DNA of 64,000 nucleotides from CAZSAK01 sp964605155 (GTDB taxonomy: Bacteria; Pseudomonadota; Gammaproteobacteria; SZUA-140), in assembly GCA_964605155.1 (NCBI GenBank), contig CAZSAK010000015.1, positions 1 through 64,000 on the forward strand. The letters run 5' to 3'. Both the position numbers and the translations under genes were made by a program. Below the pieces are notes generated by a model. The model ran no database searches and was not told the origin of the DNA. It worked only from the letters and a program-made list of their open reading frames with translations. Each line of letters starts with the position of its first letter. Position 1 is the stretch's first letter. Positions 43,751-53,084 of the stretch are shown here, piece after piece.

Positions 43751-45295
43751 ATGATCGAAAAGACGCTTATGATTTGGCCCGATAATACAGCTATGTCGGT
43801 CATTGTTTGGCTGGCATTGCTCATCGTCGTCCTCTATATCGCCCGTCGGCCGGCTCACGGCATTATATCCTCGACAAGCCGCACAATACATCGTGCCATG
43901 CGTCTGGCTGCGAGAGCATTGATGCAGGTTGAACACCGCCTGGCACAACGTAATCGCGAAGTATTGCTTGAAACAGGCAAGGAAATGATGGATCACCAGA
44001 TTGCACGGGAATTCGAACGTATCGATGCCACCGTACAACACGATCTTGCCGAGTATCCCGCATTGCACCGCAGGCTACTAGAACTGGTCACACGGATTGA
44101 CGAAGACTACAAGCAAAGCGCGCAGGTCCCGCCTGATGTCCCTGCATGGGACAAGGCCGTGGGTGCTGTAGCCAGGATACCGTCCCGCGGCGATCCTATG
44201 GTGGCCAATATCCTGGAGAATATCCATGAATCCATGGAAACCGCCAACAAACGTGTCTTATCAGAATACCGTCATGCCACACACGAACAACATTCGCTGC
44301 TGAAAAGGATGCTGCCACATTGGCGTAATGCCACCTCCGCGCTGCAAAGAGTTGATAAAGACATCAACAAACTGATGCTACGTTCAAAGACGATCGACAG
44401 GCACATGGAAAACTACGAAAATCTTCGCAATCAGGAAGATTGCGCAATGCGTATGCTGTCCTCATCATCATTGACCCAGTTCTTTATCTCCGCATTTGTA
44501 CTCGCGATCGCAATCGGCGGCGCCATGATCAACTTCAACCTCATCGCCCACCCCATGCAGGAAATGGTGGGAGGCAGCAGCTATATCATGGGGTACAAAA
44601 CGGCCAATATCGCTGCCCTGGTGATCATCCTCGTCGAGGTTGCGATGGGATTGTTTCTGATGGAATCCCTGCGTATCACGCAACTGTTTCCGGTTATCGG
44701 GTCCATGTCTGACAAGATGCGCCTGCGAATGGTGTTTGTAACATTCGGTATTTTACTGATCCTGGCGAGCGTCGAATCGGGACTTGCCTATATGCGCGAG
44801 GTACTGGCACAGGACGAGGCGGCGCTACGCTCTGCCCTGTTGTCCGATCAGGGAGCGAATGCGATATTGTCGCAACGCTGGATAACGACCGCAGCACAGA
44901 TGGGCATGGGCTTTATCCTGCCTTTCGCACTTACCTTTGTGGCGATCCCGCTTGAATCCTTTGTCCATTCTATGCGAACCGTACTCGGGGTCACCGGTAT
45001 CCTGTTGCTGCGATCGATGGCTTTCTTGGCCCGTTTGACAGGTAATGTGTTCAAACAGCTCGATATCGTCATGTTGCAGTTCTATGACCTGCTGATATGC
45101 GGGCCCTTATGGCTTGAAAGGATCGTCCTCAAACATCGGGAACGTACAACGAGTATGAAAGTCATGGATAAAACGGATGCCGATCAAAAAGACGAGATGA
45201 CAAAAACCGTATCCCGGAACAACAAGCACATCGAAACCAGATATGAAGATCCTGATCTCGTATCACCCCTGACTCCCGCAGGAGGTTCACTATGA
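43751..45295 (+). CDS. Polytopic membrane protein with large helical cytosolic region, unknown family
   Basis: The 514 aa have one N-terminal helix (about residues 16-31), a long, largely helical soluble region (about 45-235, rich in Arg, His and Glu), and then about five membrane helices: FFISAFVLAIAIGG (about 243), ANIAALVIILVEVAMGLFLM (about 284), VFVTFGILLILASVE, MGFILPFALTFVAIP and VTGILLLRSMAFLARL. A charged tail follows. The stop overlaps the start of a VWA lipoprotein gene by four bases, so the two act together. I recognise no family; the layout suggests a membrane scaffold or channel whose soluble part senses or is remodelled by a partner. Confidence 0.75.
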   Translation: MIEKTLMIWPDNTAMSVIVWLALLIVVLYIARRPAHGIISSTSRTIHRAMRLAARALMQVEHRLAQRNREVLLETGKEMMDHQIAREFERIDATVQHDLAEYPALHRRLLELVTRIDEDYKQSAQVPPDVPAWDKAVGAVARIPSRGDPMVANILENIHESMETANKRVLSEYRHATHEQHSLLKRMLPHWRNATSALQRVDKDINKLMLRSKTIDRHMENYENLRNQEDCAMRMLSSSSLTQFFISAFVLAIAIGGAMINFNLIAHPMQEMVGGSSYIMGYKTANIAALVIILVEVAMGLFLMESLRITQLFPVIGSMSDKMRLRMVFVTFGILLILASVESGLAYMREVLAQDEAALRSALLSDQGANAILSQRWITTAAQMGMGFILPFALTFVAIPLESFVHSMRTVLGVTGILLLRSMAFLARLTGNVFKQLDIVMLQFYDLLICGPLWLERIVLKHRERTTSMKVMDKTDADQKDEMTKTVSRNNKHIETRYEDPDLVSPLTPAGGSL

Positions 45296-45942
45296 GAGGC
45301 ATCTATCTATTAATCGTTTCATTTACGCTCTTGTATACAAGCGGGTGTGCCGAGCAGGTCTCACACACACGCGGTGTATATATGCTGCTGGATACCTCCG
45401 GCACTTACACCAAAGAACTGGTAAAGGCACAGAACATCATCAACTATACTCTTTCCCAGCTGAATCCCGGTGACTCATTTGCAATCGCACGTATCGATAC
45501 CGCCAGCTTCAGCGAAAAGGATCTGGTAACCAAGGCCACCTTCGATCCCAGGCCGACAACCACCAACCAGCAAAAACGCCAATTCAGGGAAAACGTCACC
45601 CGTTTTGTCAAAGGTATCAATCCCAGCCCTTACACCGATATCACGGGTGGTATACTCCAGGCAATCGAATTCCTGAATGAAACCGGTGCGGGTAAAAAGA
45701 CTATTCTGATTTTTTCTGATCTCAAGGAAGAACTGGAAAAAGGCTACGTCCGCGATATACCGTTGCAGTTAAACGGTGTGGAAGTCGTCGCCCTGAACGT
45801 CACGAAGCTGCACAGCGATAACGTCGATCCACGCGAATACATGGATCGTCTTGATGAATGGGAAAAACGGGTGACCGCGGGTGGAGGTACCTGGAGACAC
45901 ATCAATGACCTCGAGCGGCTGGAAAATATCTTCATCGATTAG
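45292..45942 (+). CDS. von Willebrand factor A domain lipoprotein
   Basis: A 216-aa protein with a signal peptide and lipobox-like TSGC at Cys19. The VWA fold follows at once: MIDAS motif LLDTSGT (Asp34, Ser36, Thr38), the TDITGG threonine loop (about residue 113) and ILIFSDLKEE with the third acidic residue. The final MIDAS residue is Thr where DxSxS is usual, which still permits Mg binding. The GGAGG ribosome site lies inside the end of the upstream membrane-protein gene. It is likely anchored on the periplasmic face and binds a partner through the metal site. Confidence 0.8.
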   Translation: MRGIYLLIVSFTLLYTSGCAEQVSHTRGVYMLLDTSGTYTKELVKAQNIINYTLSQLNPGDSFAIARIDTASFSEKDLVTKATFDPRPTTTNQQKRQFRENVTRFVKGINPSPYTDITGGILQAIEFLNETGAGKKTILIFSDLKEELEKGYVRDIPLQLNGVEVVALNVTKLHSDNVDPREYMDRLDEWEKRVTAGGGTWRHINDLERLENIFID

Positions 45943-46006
45943 AGAAATTCACCACAATGACAATAGATGTGATCCAGTCACACATCTGCATTCCTGGAAA
46001 ACAAAA

Positions 46007-46033
46007 AGCGGGCATCAGGTGATGGATGCCCGC
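46007..46033 (-). terminator. Terminator between the VWA gene and the exported-protein gene
   Basis: AGCGGGCATC and GATGCCCGCT form a perfect 10-bp stem with a 7-nt loop. On the minus strand TTTTGTTTT follows directly, giving an intrinsic terminator for the gene at 46052. On the plus strand only an AT-rich tail follows, so it is mainly a minus-strand signal. Confidence 0.8.
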
Positions 46034-46051
46034 TAGTTGAATAAAAACGAT

Positions 46052-46459
46052 CTATTTCTTTTGACTTAAGGTACCCAACTGGACCCAGTTGATTTTGAGA
46101 TTTTTCTTGCCGGGTTTAATGACATGCTGAATGGTTACGGGAACACCATGCAGGTATGCCTCTCTCAGGGTATCGACTATGGCCTCGGTTGCAGGGATAT
46201 TATCGTGGTGGCGAATACCGAAAACCTTGTCCGGATGCGTGTCCAGCACGACCAGTGTCTCGGCATCCAGCCTATCATCCTCGGGTCCGAGTTCCAGCCC
46301 TTGAACCTGATTTCTGTATAATATGATCTTTCCTTCTACGGTTACACCATGGCCATGGGGACCCATAAGCGTGCTCGGCGTATCAGCAAGAGCCATGTTA
46401 GCTGATATAGGCATCAACATCCCGGCGAACAACAACGCTAAAAATTTACCCATCTTCAT
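46052..46459 (-). CDS. Small exported protein of unknown function
   Basis: A 135-aa protein with a signal peptide (MKMGKFLALLFAGMLMPISA, cleavage near residue 25, ALA-D). The mature part has HGHGVTVEGKIILYRN, DAETLVVLDTHPDKVFG and TLREAYLHGVPVTIQHVIK, with no recognised family. AAGGAG stands nine bases before the ATG. It is a single gene with its own terminator; several His residues could bind metal, but this is speculative. Confidence 0.75.
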   Translation of the reverse strand: MKMGKFLALLFAGMLMPISANMALADTPSTLMGPHGHGVTVEGKIILYRNQVQGLELGPEDDRLDAETLVVLDTHPDKVFGIRHHDNIPATEAIVDTLREAYLHGVPVTIQHVIKPGKKNLKINWVQLGTLSQKK

Positions 46460-46748
46460 CTTGTATTCTCCTTTGCAATTGTAAGAAACGTATATCAAGT
46501 TAGCAGCGCCCGCTTAAGCAATCCTTAAAGGCGAAAGCAATTCATCTACATAGAATACTATAACATAAGAAATCTGATCCAATGGATGCCCTCGACAACC
46601 AGTATTGGTTTTGACTAAAAACATAAGGATTATCAGATAAAGGTTTGAAAGTGATGATATCCACCGGGGGAATATAACAGATAATCACATGCTGCTTGCA
46701 GCGATCCCTAAACTGTATCCTGACCGGTTATCACTTCAATATCTGGCA

Positions 46749-48515
46749 TCAGAAATGCCAGAAGACCGGTATGAGGGTAAGAGAGATCAGGCCGACCAGT
46801 ACCGATACGGGGACGCCGATACGCAGGTAATCGGTAAAGCGATAGCCTCCCGGACCCATCACCATCAGGTTGGTCTGATAACCGATGGGGGTCGAGAAAC
46901 TCGCCGATGCGGCAAACAGCACGGCGATGACAAACGGCATGAAATCCACGCCCAGTGACTGGGCCGTTGCAACTGCGATGGGAAACATGATGACCGCCGC
47001 CGCATTGTTGGTAATCAGCTCCGTGAACAGGACCGTGATGATATACACGGCTACCATTGCCAGCATGGGATCACCGACACCAAGGGTAGTAATCTGATCT
47101 GCGATGTACTGCGCTGCGCCGGTCTTCTGCAGCGCCTTGCCGATGGCAAGCGCTGCGGCGATGGTCAACAACACCTGCCAGTTGACGGCGCGGCGCGCAG
47201 AGCTGCTGTTGGTGCACCCGGAAATGATAATGGCAGCGGCGGCCACCATCGATGCGATCAGGATACTGGTCCACCCCAGTGTAACGGCGGCGACCATGAA
47301 GGTAATAATGGCCAATGCCGTACCGGCCTTTTCGTGACGCGGGCGGCGTGAGTTTGCGACGGTACTGACCAGGTAAAAATCACGGGAATTACGTTGTCTA
47401 TCGACGAATGCCGGATGTGCAAGCAGCATCAGGGTATCGCCTGCCTGTAATTTGATATCACCGATCTTTTGATGCAGCTGTTCACCGTTTCGGGCGACGG
47501 CAATCACGGCAGAATTGTAGTGGGTACGAAAACGGCCTTCACGCACTGTCTGCCCGACGAGAGGACAACTGTCCGAGACCACCGCCTCGACGAGACAGCG
47601 TTCGCCGCCCGCCTGGAGCTTGAACACCTGGTCTGTTGCCGGGGTCAGGCCCTTGATCTTCTGCAAATCTACAATGGATTCAGCCAAGCCGGTAAAAATC
47701 AGGCGGTCATGTGGCTCGAGACGCTCTTGCGGGGATACGGCGGGAAGGCTGTTATTCCCGCGCTCGATCTCCATTAGGAACAGACCGGGGAGATGGCGCA
47801 GCCCCGCCCCTTCGATGGTGCGACCCGCCAACGGACTGTCTGCATCCACCAGCATCTCGACGATATAGGAACGTGAATTTTCCATCTGCGCCACGGCGGA
47901 CTGACGATCCGGGAGCAACCAGCGACTCGTGAGCCAGACGAAGGCGATCACCACACAAACCAGAGGCAGGCCTACCACGGCGATATCGAACATGCCGAGT
48001 GATGGGCGTCCGGTCTCCTTGATGAGCATGCCGTTGATGATCAGCGTGGTGCTGGTCCCGATCAGGGTGGTGGTGCCGCCGATGACCGCAGCATAGCTGA
48101 GGGGGATCATCAGTTTTGATGGTGCGATGCGGTTCTTCTTTGCCCAGTCACTCACGGCACCGATGAACATGGCCACCAGTGGCGTATTGTTGAAAAAGGC
48201 ACTAGCGGCCGCGACCGGTGCCATCAGGCTGATCTGCGCAGCGCCCACTGTCCGGGGCCTGCCCAGAAGCCGTGCAAGGATACCGGTCATGGCCCCGGTC
48301 TCCTGTACCCCGCTGGTAACGATATAGAGCATACCAATGGTCACCATGCCCTCATTGGACATCCCGGAGAGTGCCTCCGCAGGTGTCAACACACCGGCCA
48401 CCAGCAGCAGCATCACGCCTCCGATCATGATCATGTCGGTCGCAGCACGGCTCAGGCTGAGTGCTCCGAAGCACACGGCCACAACCACCAGGGTATACCA
48501 TGCCTGCCAGCTCAT
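46749..48515 (-). CDS. SLC13/DASS-family anion permease with RCK_C domains
   Basis: A 588-aa permease. Two bundles of membrane helices (about residues 1-190 and 400-588) flank two cytosolic TrkA-C/RCK-C-like domains (about 205-285, LAGRTIEGAGLRHLPGLFLM; about 300-375, LVGQTVREGRFRTHYNSAVI). Each bundle carries an anion-binding loop: AASAFFNNTPLVAMF and ITNNAAAVIMFPIA, plus PIGYQTNLMVMGPGGY. Relatives transport sulfate, dicarboxylates or other anions with sodium. Sulfate or sulfite is plausible here but unproven. A short hairpin overlaps its stop codon. Confidence 0.9.
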   Translation of the reverse strand: MSWQAWYTLVVVAVCFGALSLSRAATDMIMIGGVMLLLVAGVLTPAEALSGMSNEGMVTIGMLYIVTSGVQETGAMTGILARLLGRPRTVGAAQISLMAPVAAASAFFNNTPLVAMFIGAVSDWAKKNRIAPSKLMIPLSYAAVIGGTTTLIGTSTTLIINGMLIKETGRPSLGMFDIAVVGLPLVCVVIAFVWLTSRWLLPDRQSAVAQMENSRSYIVEMLVDADSPLAGRTIEGAGLRHLPGLFLMEIERGNNSLPAVSPQERLEPHDRLIFTGLAESIVDLQKIKGLTPATDQVFKLQAGGERCLVEAVVSDSCPLVGQTVREGRFRTHYNSAVIAVARNGEQLHQKIGDIKLQAGDTLMLLAHPAFVDRQRNSRDFYLVSTVANSRRPRHEKAGTALAIITFMVAAVTLGWTSILIASMVAAAAIIISGCTNSSSARRAVNWQVLLTIAAALAIGKALQKTGAAQYIADQITTLGVGDPMLAMVAVYIITVLFTELITNNAAAVIMFPIAVATAQSLGVDFMPFVIAVLFAASASFSTPIGYQTNLMVMGPGGYRFTDYLRIGVPVSVLVGLISLTLIPVFWHF

Positions 48516-48988
48516 TCAGTCAACCTGCCGTACAATCAAATCAATCCGGTTTTATTTTTTGCTCACGATAAGACCGTACCCGGGGTAGATATTGCTGTCG
48601 ATTTACATCAAAGGCGGTCATATGCTGCCCGCCTTTGGTATCCACTGCCGATGATCGGGCATCAATTGTACAGAACTATGTCGGTCTGTCACAGAATATC
48701 TCAATGTTCATGGTACTGGTCCTTTGAGACAGAATCCCGTAGACATCCTCTGTATTACCCGGCGACAGACCAAAAATGCGGTTGCTGGTACACATACAAT
48801 ATGCCGAATGCCAGGCCTGTACATTGTCACGTTGCGCAGTACTAAATATTTGAATATTGATATACGTTATGAAGGAAGAGCGCCGGGAAAAGTCAGAATC
48901 AACCCACATGGGTTGAATGACTTCATTCAGTGGCTGATTCAATAACACTTTTACGAAAAGCAACTACTATTCGAGATTTATTCCGCGT
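48516..48988. other. Intergenic region between the SLC13 permease and asmA-like genes
   Basis: About 470 bp. One plus-strand frame of 73 codons with a TTG start (48724-48945) ends in an ordinary-looking stretch, INPHGLNDFIQWL, but has no ribosome site and no family, so it is not called as a gene. Nothing else recognisable. Confidence 0.3.
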
Positions 48989-51340
48989 TTAATCCGCCAG
49001 AGACGGCAGCGGGTATTTTGGAAGGATTACGCTGCATTGGTCAACTTCTCCGGTAATCCTGTCGATCCCGCCTTGCACGGCCAGCGAAAGACCACCTGTG
49101 GCAAGCGCGGTGCCAAGGGTGAACAATGTTCCTGTCTTCTTTACACGGATACCGGGATCTATCAGCGTGCCGCCCAGCGCCACGAAAGGGGTCACGAACA
49201 TATCCGCGCTGATACCCATACCCTCCCTGGGCTTGGTGTTGAACTCGATGTCAATCTTTTCCGTTTTGAGATCGATATCACCTCCCGCGACAATCATTAT
49301 TTTATCATCTTGCACAAGAAAGGTCTCGATAGTCGAGGTACCATTCTGGATATTGAGAGCAACTATTCCACAATCAAGGTTTGAGTGAGGCTCTTGTTTC
49401 GCGAACGGGTTGAGCGCCATGAGCAACTGGGCAAGGATATCCCCCGAGATATTGGTAATGATCGTATTATCTATCAAGCCGTCTCTCGTAATGAGAATCA
49501 CCCTGCCATTACTGTTTGCAGCAAGGATATGCGGAGAATTGCCCTTCGACTTCAACTCGGCAGAAAAATCTGTTACAGGAATGTCCCGGGTTTCCTTCAC
49601 CTTGCCGGAGAGGATTTTCATTTGTATGTTGCGTGCATCCATATTGGCCTGCAGATCTGCCTGTTCACTCGAAGCATCAAGTATAAAGCTGTTTTCACTA
49701 TGTCCACCGGTTATCGTCCTGAAACCTACATTTGCCTGCAGGATTCCCTTATGAAGGCTGCCATTAGCTTTTACACTATTTAATGTCATGGCCGTGGTGG
49801 CGAGTTTGTCGACCGACAGCTTGATATCCATCTCCGTTTGTCGCAATCGATCAAAAGGCAGCGTTTCATTAGTAAAGACAAATTTAGTGTTTGTATTCGC
49901 TGTTTGCTCGGAACCATCAAGAGTGCTTGCCTGTTGGTCTGAGTCTTCCTTTTCATTGGCAGTGAATTCAGTCAAATCCAGTGTTTTTGATACCAGGTCT
50001 GTCTTGATCTTCATGCTGCCGATATCTGTAACCTCTAGACTGCCGTCAATATCGCTTGCACCAAAATCAAGCTTCAATGGATCGATTTTCACACCATTGG
50101 AAAATAGCGACAGGTCTGCAGATCCATCGAAAGCCAGGGGTGGCAGGTTCGTCATCAGATCCATCAGGCTGTCGCCTTTCGCCGTGATCTGCAGAGACGT
50201 GGCATCATCCCCCGTTGCCACCCTGCCACTGGCAGTTATGTGCGTCTTCCCGGTTGAGACAGTGATCTCGTGTAATTTGACTGCCTGATCCGACTTGGTC
50301 AATGATCCTTTGATCGCTATCTCATCCTTAGGTAGATCTGACACGCCCAGCATCAAGCCGAGCGCGTCTGCATGTTTAAGCTTGCCGTCGATGTTGATCT
50401 CGTCATGCTGCATGTCCATGGTCAACAAGGTGTTAAACTTGTCCAGACTGCCGTCAATCTTAATGTTCAGGCTTTCTGCTTTTGATGCGATATCTGACTT
50501 TACTCTCAGCGGACCAGAGAGTGGGACTGACAGGCCAGCTGCCTTGATAAAGGTTGCCACATTATTGCTGCTGAACAATGTCTCTATCCGGGTAGAACCC
50601 TGTGGATCAGTAATCGCAAGTTGTCCGGACATCTTCAATTGCAAATCACTGAAAGATCCTGTCAGTATAAATTCACCATAGCCGTATTCCTCCAGTTGCT
50701 GGCGCGTACCGATCTGGCCTGTTATAGCAAGGGGCAAATCCAGGATCTTTCCTGTCGTAATAACATCCAACTGATCAGCGTCGTTTGGCTTGATGGTCAA
50801 TTTTTCGAGTTGAAACTGCCGATCTGGCGTACCTGATTGCCGCCTTGTGAGAAGGACATTACTAACCCGGACTTTCCCCAACATCATGGGTAATCCTTCT
50901 GTATCCTGATCACTTTCCTGTTCATCAATAAATCGAGCCTCATCATGCAAATTGGCAAGGTCCCAATTTGATTTTCCATCCTCATCTGACTCGAGTAGCA
51001 GGGAAACATCTTCCAGCGTGAAATCCTGAATGAATAATGGTCCTAACAACAGCGATAGGGGGCTAACGCTGGCAGACAGATGCCCGATCTCGGCCATGTA
51101 TGGCTGAGAACCCCATGACGCATTGGCTACGGTGATAACGTTTGTCGTTATGGATATCGCAGGCCAGAGATCTACATCCACGTCACTTATGGTGACATCC
51201 CGACCAACCAGCGTGGTTAACCAACTGGCGATCTGGTCGCGATACTGGTTAAGGTTGGCGAAGTGCAGATAACCGAGCCCAGTCACAACAACGATCAGCA
51301 AGGCCAGTAATAATACAAGCACCAGACGAGCAACAGTCAT
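48989..51340 (-). CDS. AsmA family protein
   Basis: The 783 aa have an N-terminal signal anchor (residues about 7-25) followed by the AsmA opening DVTISDVDVDLWPAISITTN and a long beta-rich body, and end with the conserved AsmA C-terminal region FNTKPREGMGISADMFVTPF. AsmA-like proteins bridge the periplasm and are thought to move phospholipid to the outer membrane. GGGAG lies 11 bases before the ATG. It is divergent from yihY. Confidence 0.92.
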   Translation of the reverse strand: MTVARLVLVLLLALLIVVVTGLGYLHFANLNQYRDQIASWLTTLVGRDVTISDVDVDLWPAISITTNVITVANASWGSQPYMAEIGHLSASVSPLSLLLGPLFIQDFTLEDVSLLLESDEDGKSNWDLANLHDEARFIDEQESDQDTEGLPMMLGKVRVSNVLLTRRQSGTPDRQFQLEKLTIKPNDADQLDVITTGKILDLPLAITGQIGTRQQLEEYGYGEFILTGSFSDLQLKMSGQLAITDPQGSTRIETLFSSNNVATFIKAAGLSVPLSGPLRVKSDIASKAESLNIKIDGSLDKFNTLLTMDMQHDEINIDGKLKHADALGLMLGVSDLPKDEIAIKGSLTKSDQAVKLHEITVSTGKTHITASGRVATGDDATSLQITAKGDSLMDLMTNLPPLAFDGSADLSLFSNGVKIDPLKLDFGASDIDGSLEVTDIGSMKIKTDLVSKTLDLTEFTANEKEDSDQQASTLDGSEQTANTNTKFVFTNETLPFDRLRQTEMDIKLSVDKLATTAMTLNSVKANGSLHKGILQANVGFRTITGGHSENSFILDASSEQADLQANMDARNIQMKILSGKVKETRDIPVTDFSAELKSKGNSPHILAANSNGRVILITRDGLIDNTIITNISGDILAQLLMALNPFAKQEPHSNLDCGIVALNIQNGTSTIETFLVQDDKIMIVAGGDIDLKTEKIDIEFNTKPREGMGISADMFVTPFVALGGTLIDPGIRVKKTGTLFTLGTALATGGLSLAVQGGIDRITGEVDQCSVILPKYPLPSLAD

Positions 51341-51445
51341 CGATTTATGGCTCCCAGCATGGTGACTTGTGAATTGTCCTGTGTGATGCAGTACCAGGCA
51401 TTATATATTTTATTAACTCATAGGTATAATCCATGATCTCAGACA

Positions 51446-52828
51446 ATGGCACAGTGTTTATTTGGAGGCAGGATTATCAACATCGCTGAACTGAAATCGA
51501 GGTTGTCAAATTATATCTGGGCAAATGAGCTAGATACGTTCGCAGCGCCTCATCGCTGGTTCATACACTTTGCGCGCACCCTATATGTCCTCACCAAAGA
51601 CCTGGCCGAGGGACAACTAACCTTGCGTGCCATGAGCCTGGTTTACACCACGCTCCTCTCACTGGTGCCGCTTCTTGCGGTAAGTTTCTCGATCCTGAAG
51701 GGGTTTGGCGTGCATAACCAGCTGGAACCAATGCTGCTGAATTTCCTTGCACCCATGGGAGACCGGGGCGTCGAAATCACAGAGAAGGTGATCGGCTTCG
51801 TATCCAACGTCAAGGCCGGGGTGCTCGGTTCACTCGGATTGATCCTGCTCCTTTATACTGTGGTTTCACTGATTCAAAAGATTGAACATGCCTTCAATTA
51901 TGTATGGCATGTCAGCGATGCCCGCAGCATTATACAGCGTTTCAGTAATTATCTTAGTATTACCATCATCGGCCCGGTTCTGGTATTCACAGCCATGGGT
52001 ATTACTGCTACTGCCCAGAGCAACAGCATCGTCGAAGCATTGCGCACACTGCCCTTTGTCAGCACATTGTTCGATGCGATCGGTTATTTGCTGCCCTATC
52101 TTCTTATGGTGATCGCATTTACAGTTGTCTACATGATAGTACCCAATACCCGTGTCAGGTTGACCTCAGCGTTAGTGGGCGGTGCGACCGCCGGTATCCT
52201 CTGGCAAACAACGGGTTGGGCGTTTGCAGCATTTGTGGTTAATTCAGCCAAATACACTGCAATCTATTCTGCCTTCGCCAGTCTGATCCTGTTCATGATC
52301 TGGTTGTATGCAGGCTGGTTGATCCTGCTAACAGGTTCCAGCATTGCCTTCTACCATCAGCATCCAGAATATCTCAAACGGAATAAATCCAAACTGCGCC
52401 TGGGAAACCATGAGCAAGAAACCCTGGCACTACAGGTTATGCTGTTGGCAGGCGGAGCTTTCCATCGTGGTGATCCACCCATAACGCGCAGTGAATTGGT
52501 ACACAACATAAAGTTGCCAGCTGATATTGTCGAGCCGGTAATCCGGAATCTGTGCTCTCGGAACTTGCTGCGAGAGTTACAGGAACCACCAGGTATCGTT
52601 CCGACTCGCTCACTGGAACGGATTCCCTTGATAGACATACTGGAGGCGGTGCGGGGGACAACGCTAACCGGAGGTTCAGGCATGGTCACCAACAAGGTGA
52701 CAGATCAAGTATCCAATGAAATAGACAACGCGATCAAACAAAGTGTGGCATCACGTTCAGTGCTCGATATGATCGAATCACCCTCAGCATCCATGCGTGA
52801 TTCACAGCGCGAAGAGAACACCACATAA
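51446..52828 (+). CDS. YihY/virulence factor BrkB family inner-membrane protein
   Basis: The 460 aa match the UPF0761 form: QLTLRAMSLVYTTLLSLVPL near residue 60, about six membrane helices to residue 310, and SAKYTAIYSAFASLILFMIWLYAGW. A C-terminal winged-helix-like cytosolic domain (LPADIVEPVIRNLCSRNLL, about 352-370) ends in a polar tail. The function is unknown, and the former RNase BN name is obsolete. The start is taken at the first ATG without a clear ribosome site. Confidence 0.92.
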   Translation: MAQCLFGGRIINIAELKSRLSNYIWANELDTFAAPHRWFIHFARTLYVLTKDLAEGQLTLRAMSLVYTTLLSLVPLLAVSFSILKGFGVHNQLEPMLLNFLAPMGDRGVEITEKVIGFVSNVKAGVLGSLGLILLLYTVVSLIQKIEHAFNYVWHVSDARSIIQRFSNYLSITIIGPVLVFTAMGITATAQSNSIVEALRTLPFVSTLFDAIGYLLPYLLMVIAFTVVYMIVPNTRVRLTSALVGGATAGILWQTTGWAFAAFVVNSAKYTAIYSAFASLILFMIWLYAGWLILLTGSSIAFYHQHPEYLKRNKSKLRLGNHEQETLALQVMLLAGGAFHRGDPPITRSELVHNIKLPADIVEPVIRNLCSRNLLRELQEPPGIVPTRSLERIPLIDILEAVRGTTLTGGSGMVTNKVTDQVSNEIDNAIKQSVASRSVLDMIESPSASMRDSQREENTT

Positions 52829-53017
52829 GACCAGAATTGTACTGACCTGACATGCACTCATGGAATTACATGTGGTGAATCGCATGCGTTTTGTTATCTA
52901 TATATACTTTATTTTATTTATTATTTGTAGCAGGAAAGATTACACATCAAGTTATATGACCGCTTTCGGCAATGGATTCAACTGCTAGACATTGATGGTA
53001 ACTTGGTCAAAAATTGG

Positions 53018-53071
53018 TATAATATTTACATCTTTTAGAATAATAATTGACTGCGATTCATAGTAAATCGC
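53018..53071 (+). promoter_or_regulatory. Candidate promoter and operator of the FadL-type gene
   Basis: A perfect TATAAT at 53018-53023 lies 62 bp before the ATG, without a good -35 hexamer. Between it and the ribosome site is the inverted repeat GCGATT-N7-AATCGC (53053-53071), placed where a repressor could block transcription or where the transcript could fold. The regulator is unknown. Confidence 0.4.
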
Positions 53072-53084
53072 GAATGGGGGTGCC

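Noticed and set aside
48724..48945. 73-codon plus-strand frame with TTG start
   Set aside because: No ribosome site and no recognised family; kept only as a note on the intergenic region.
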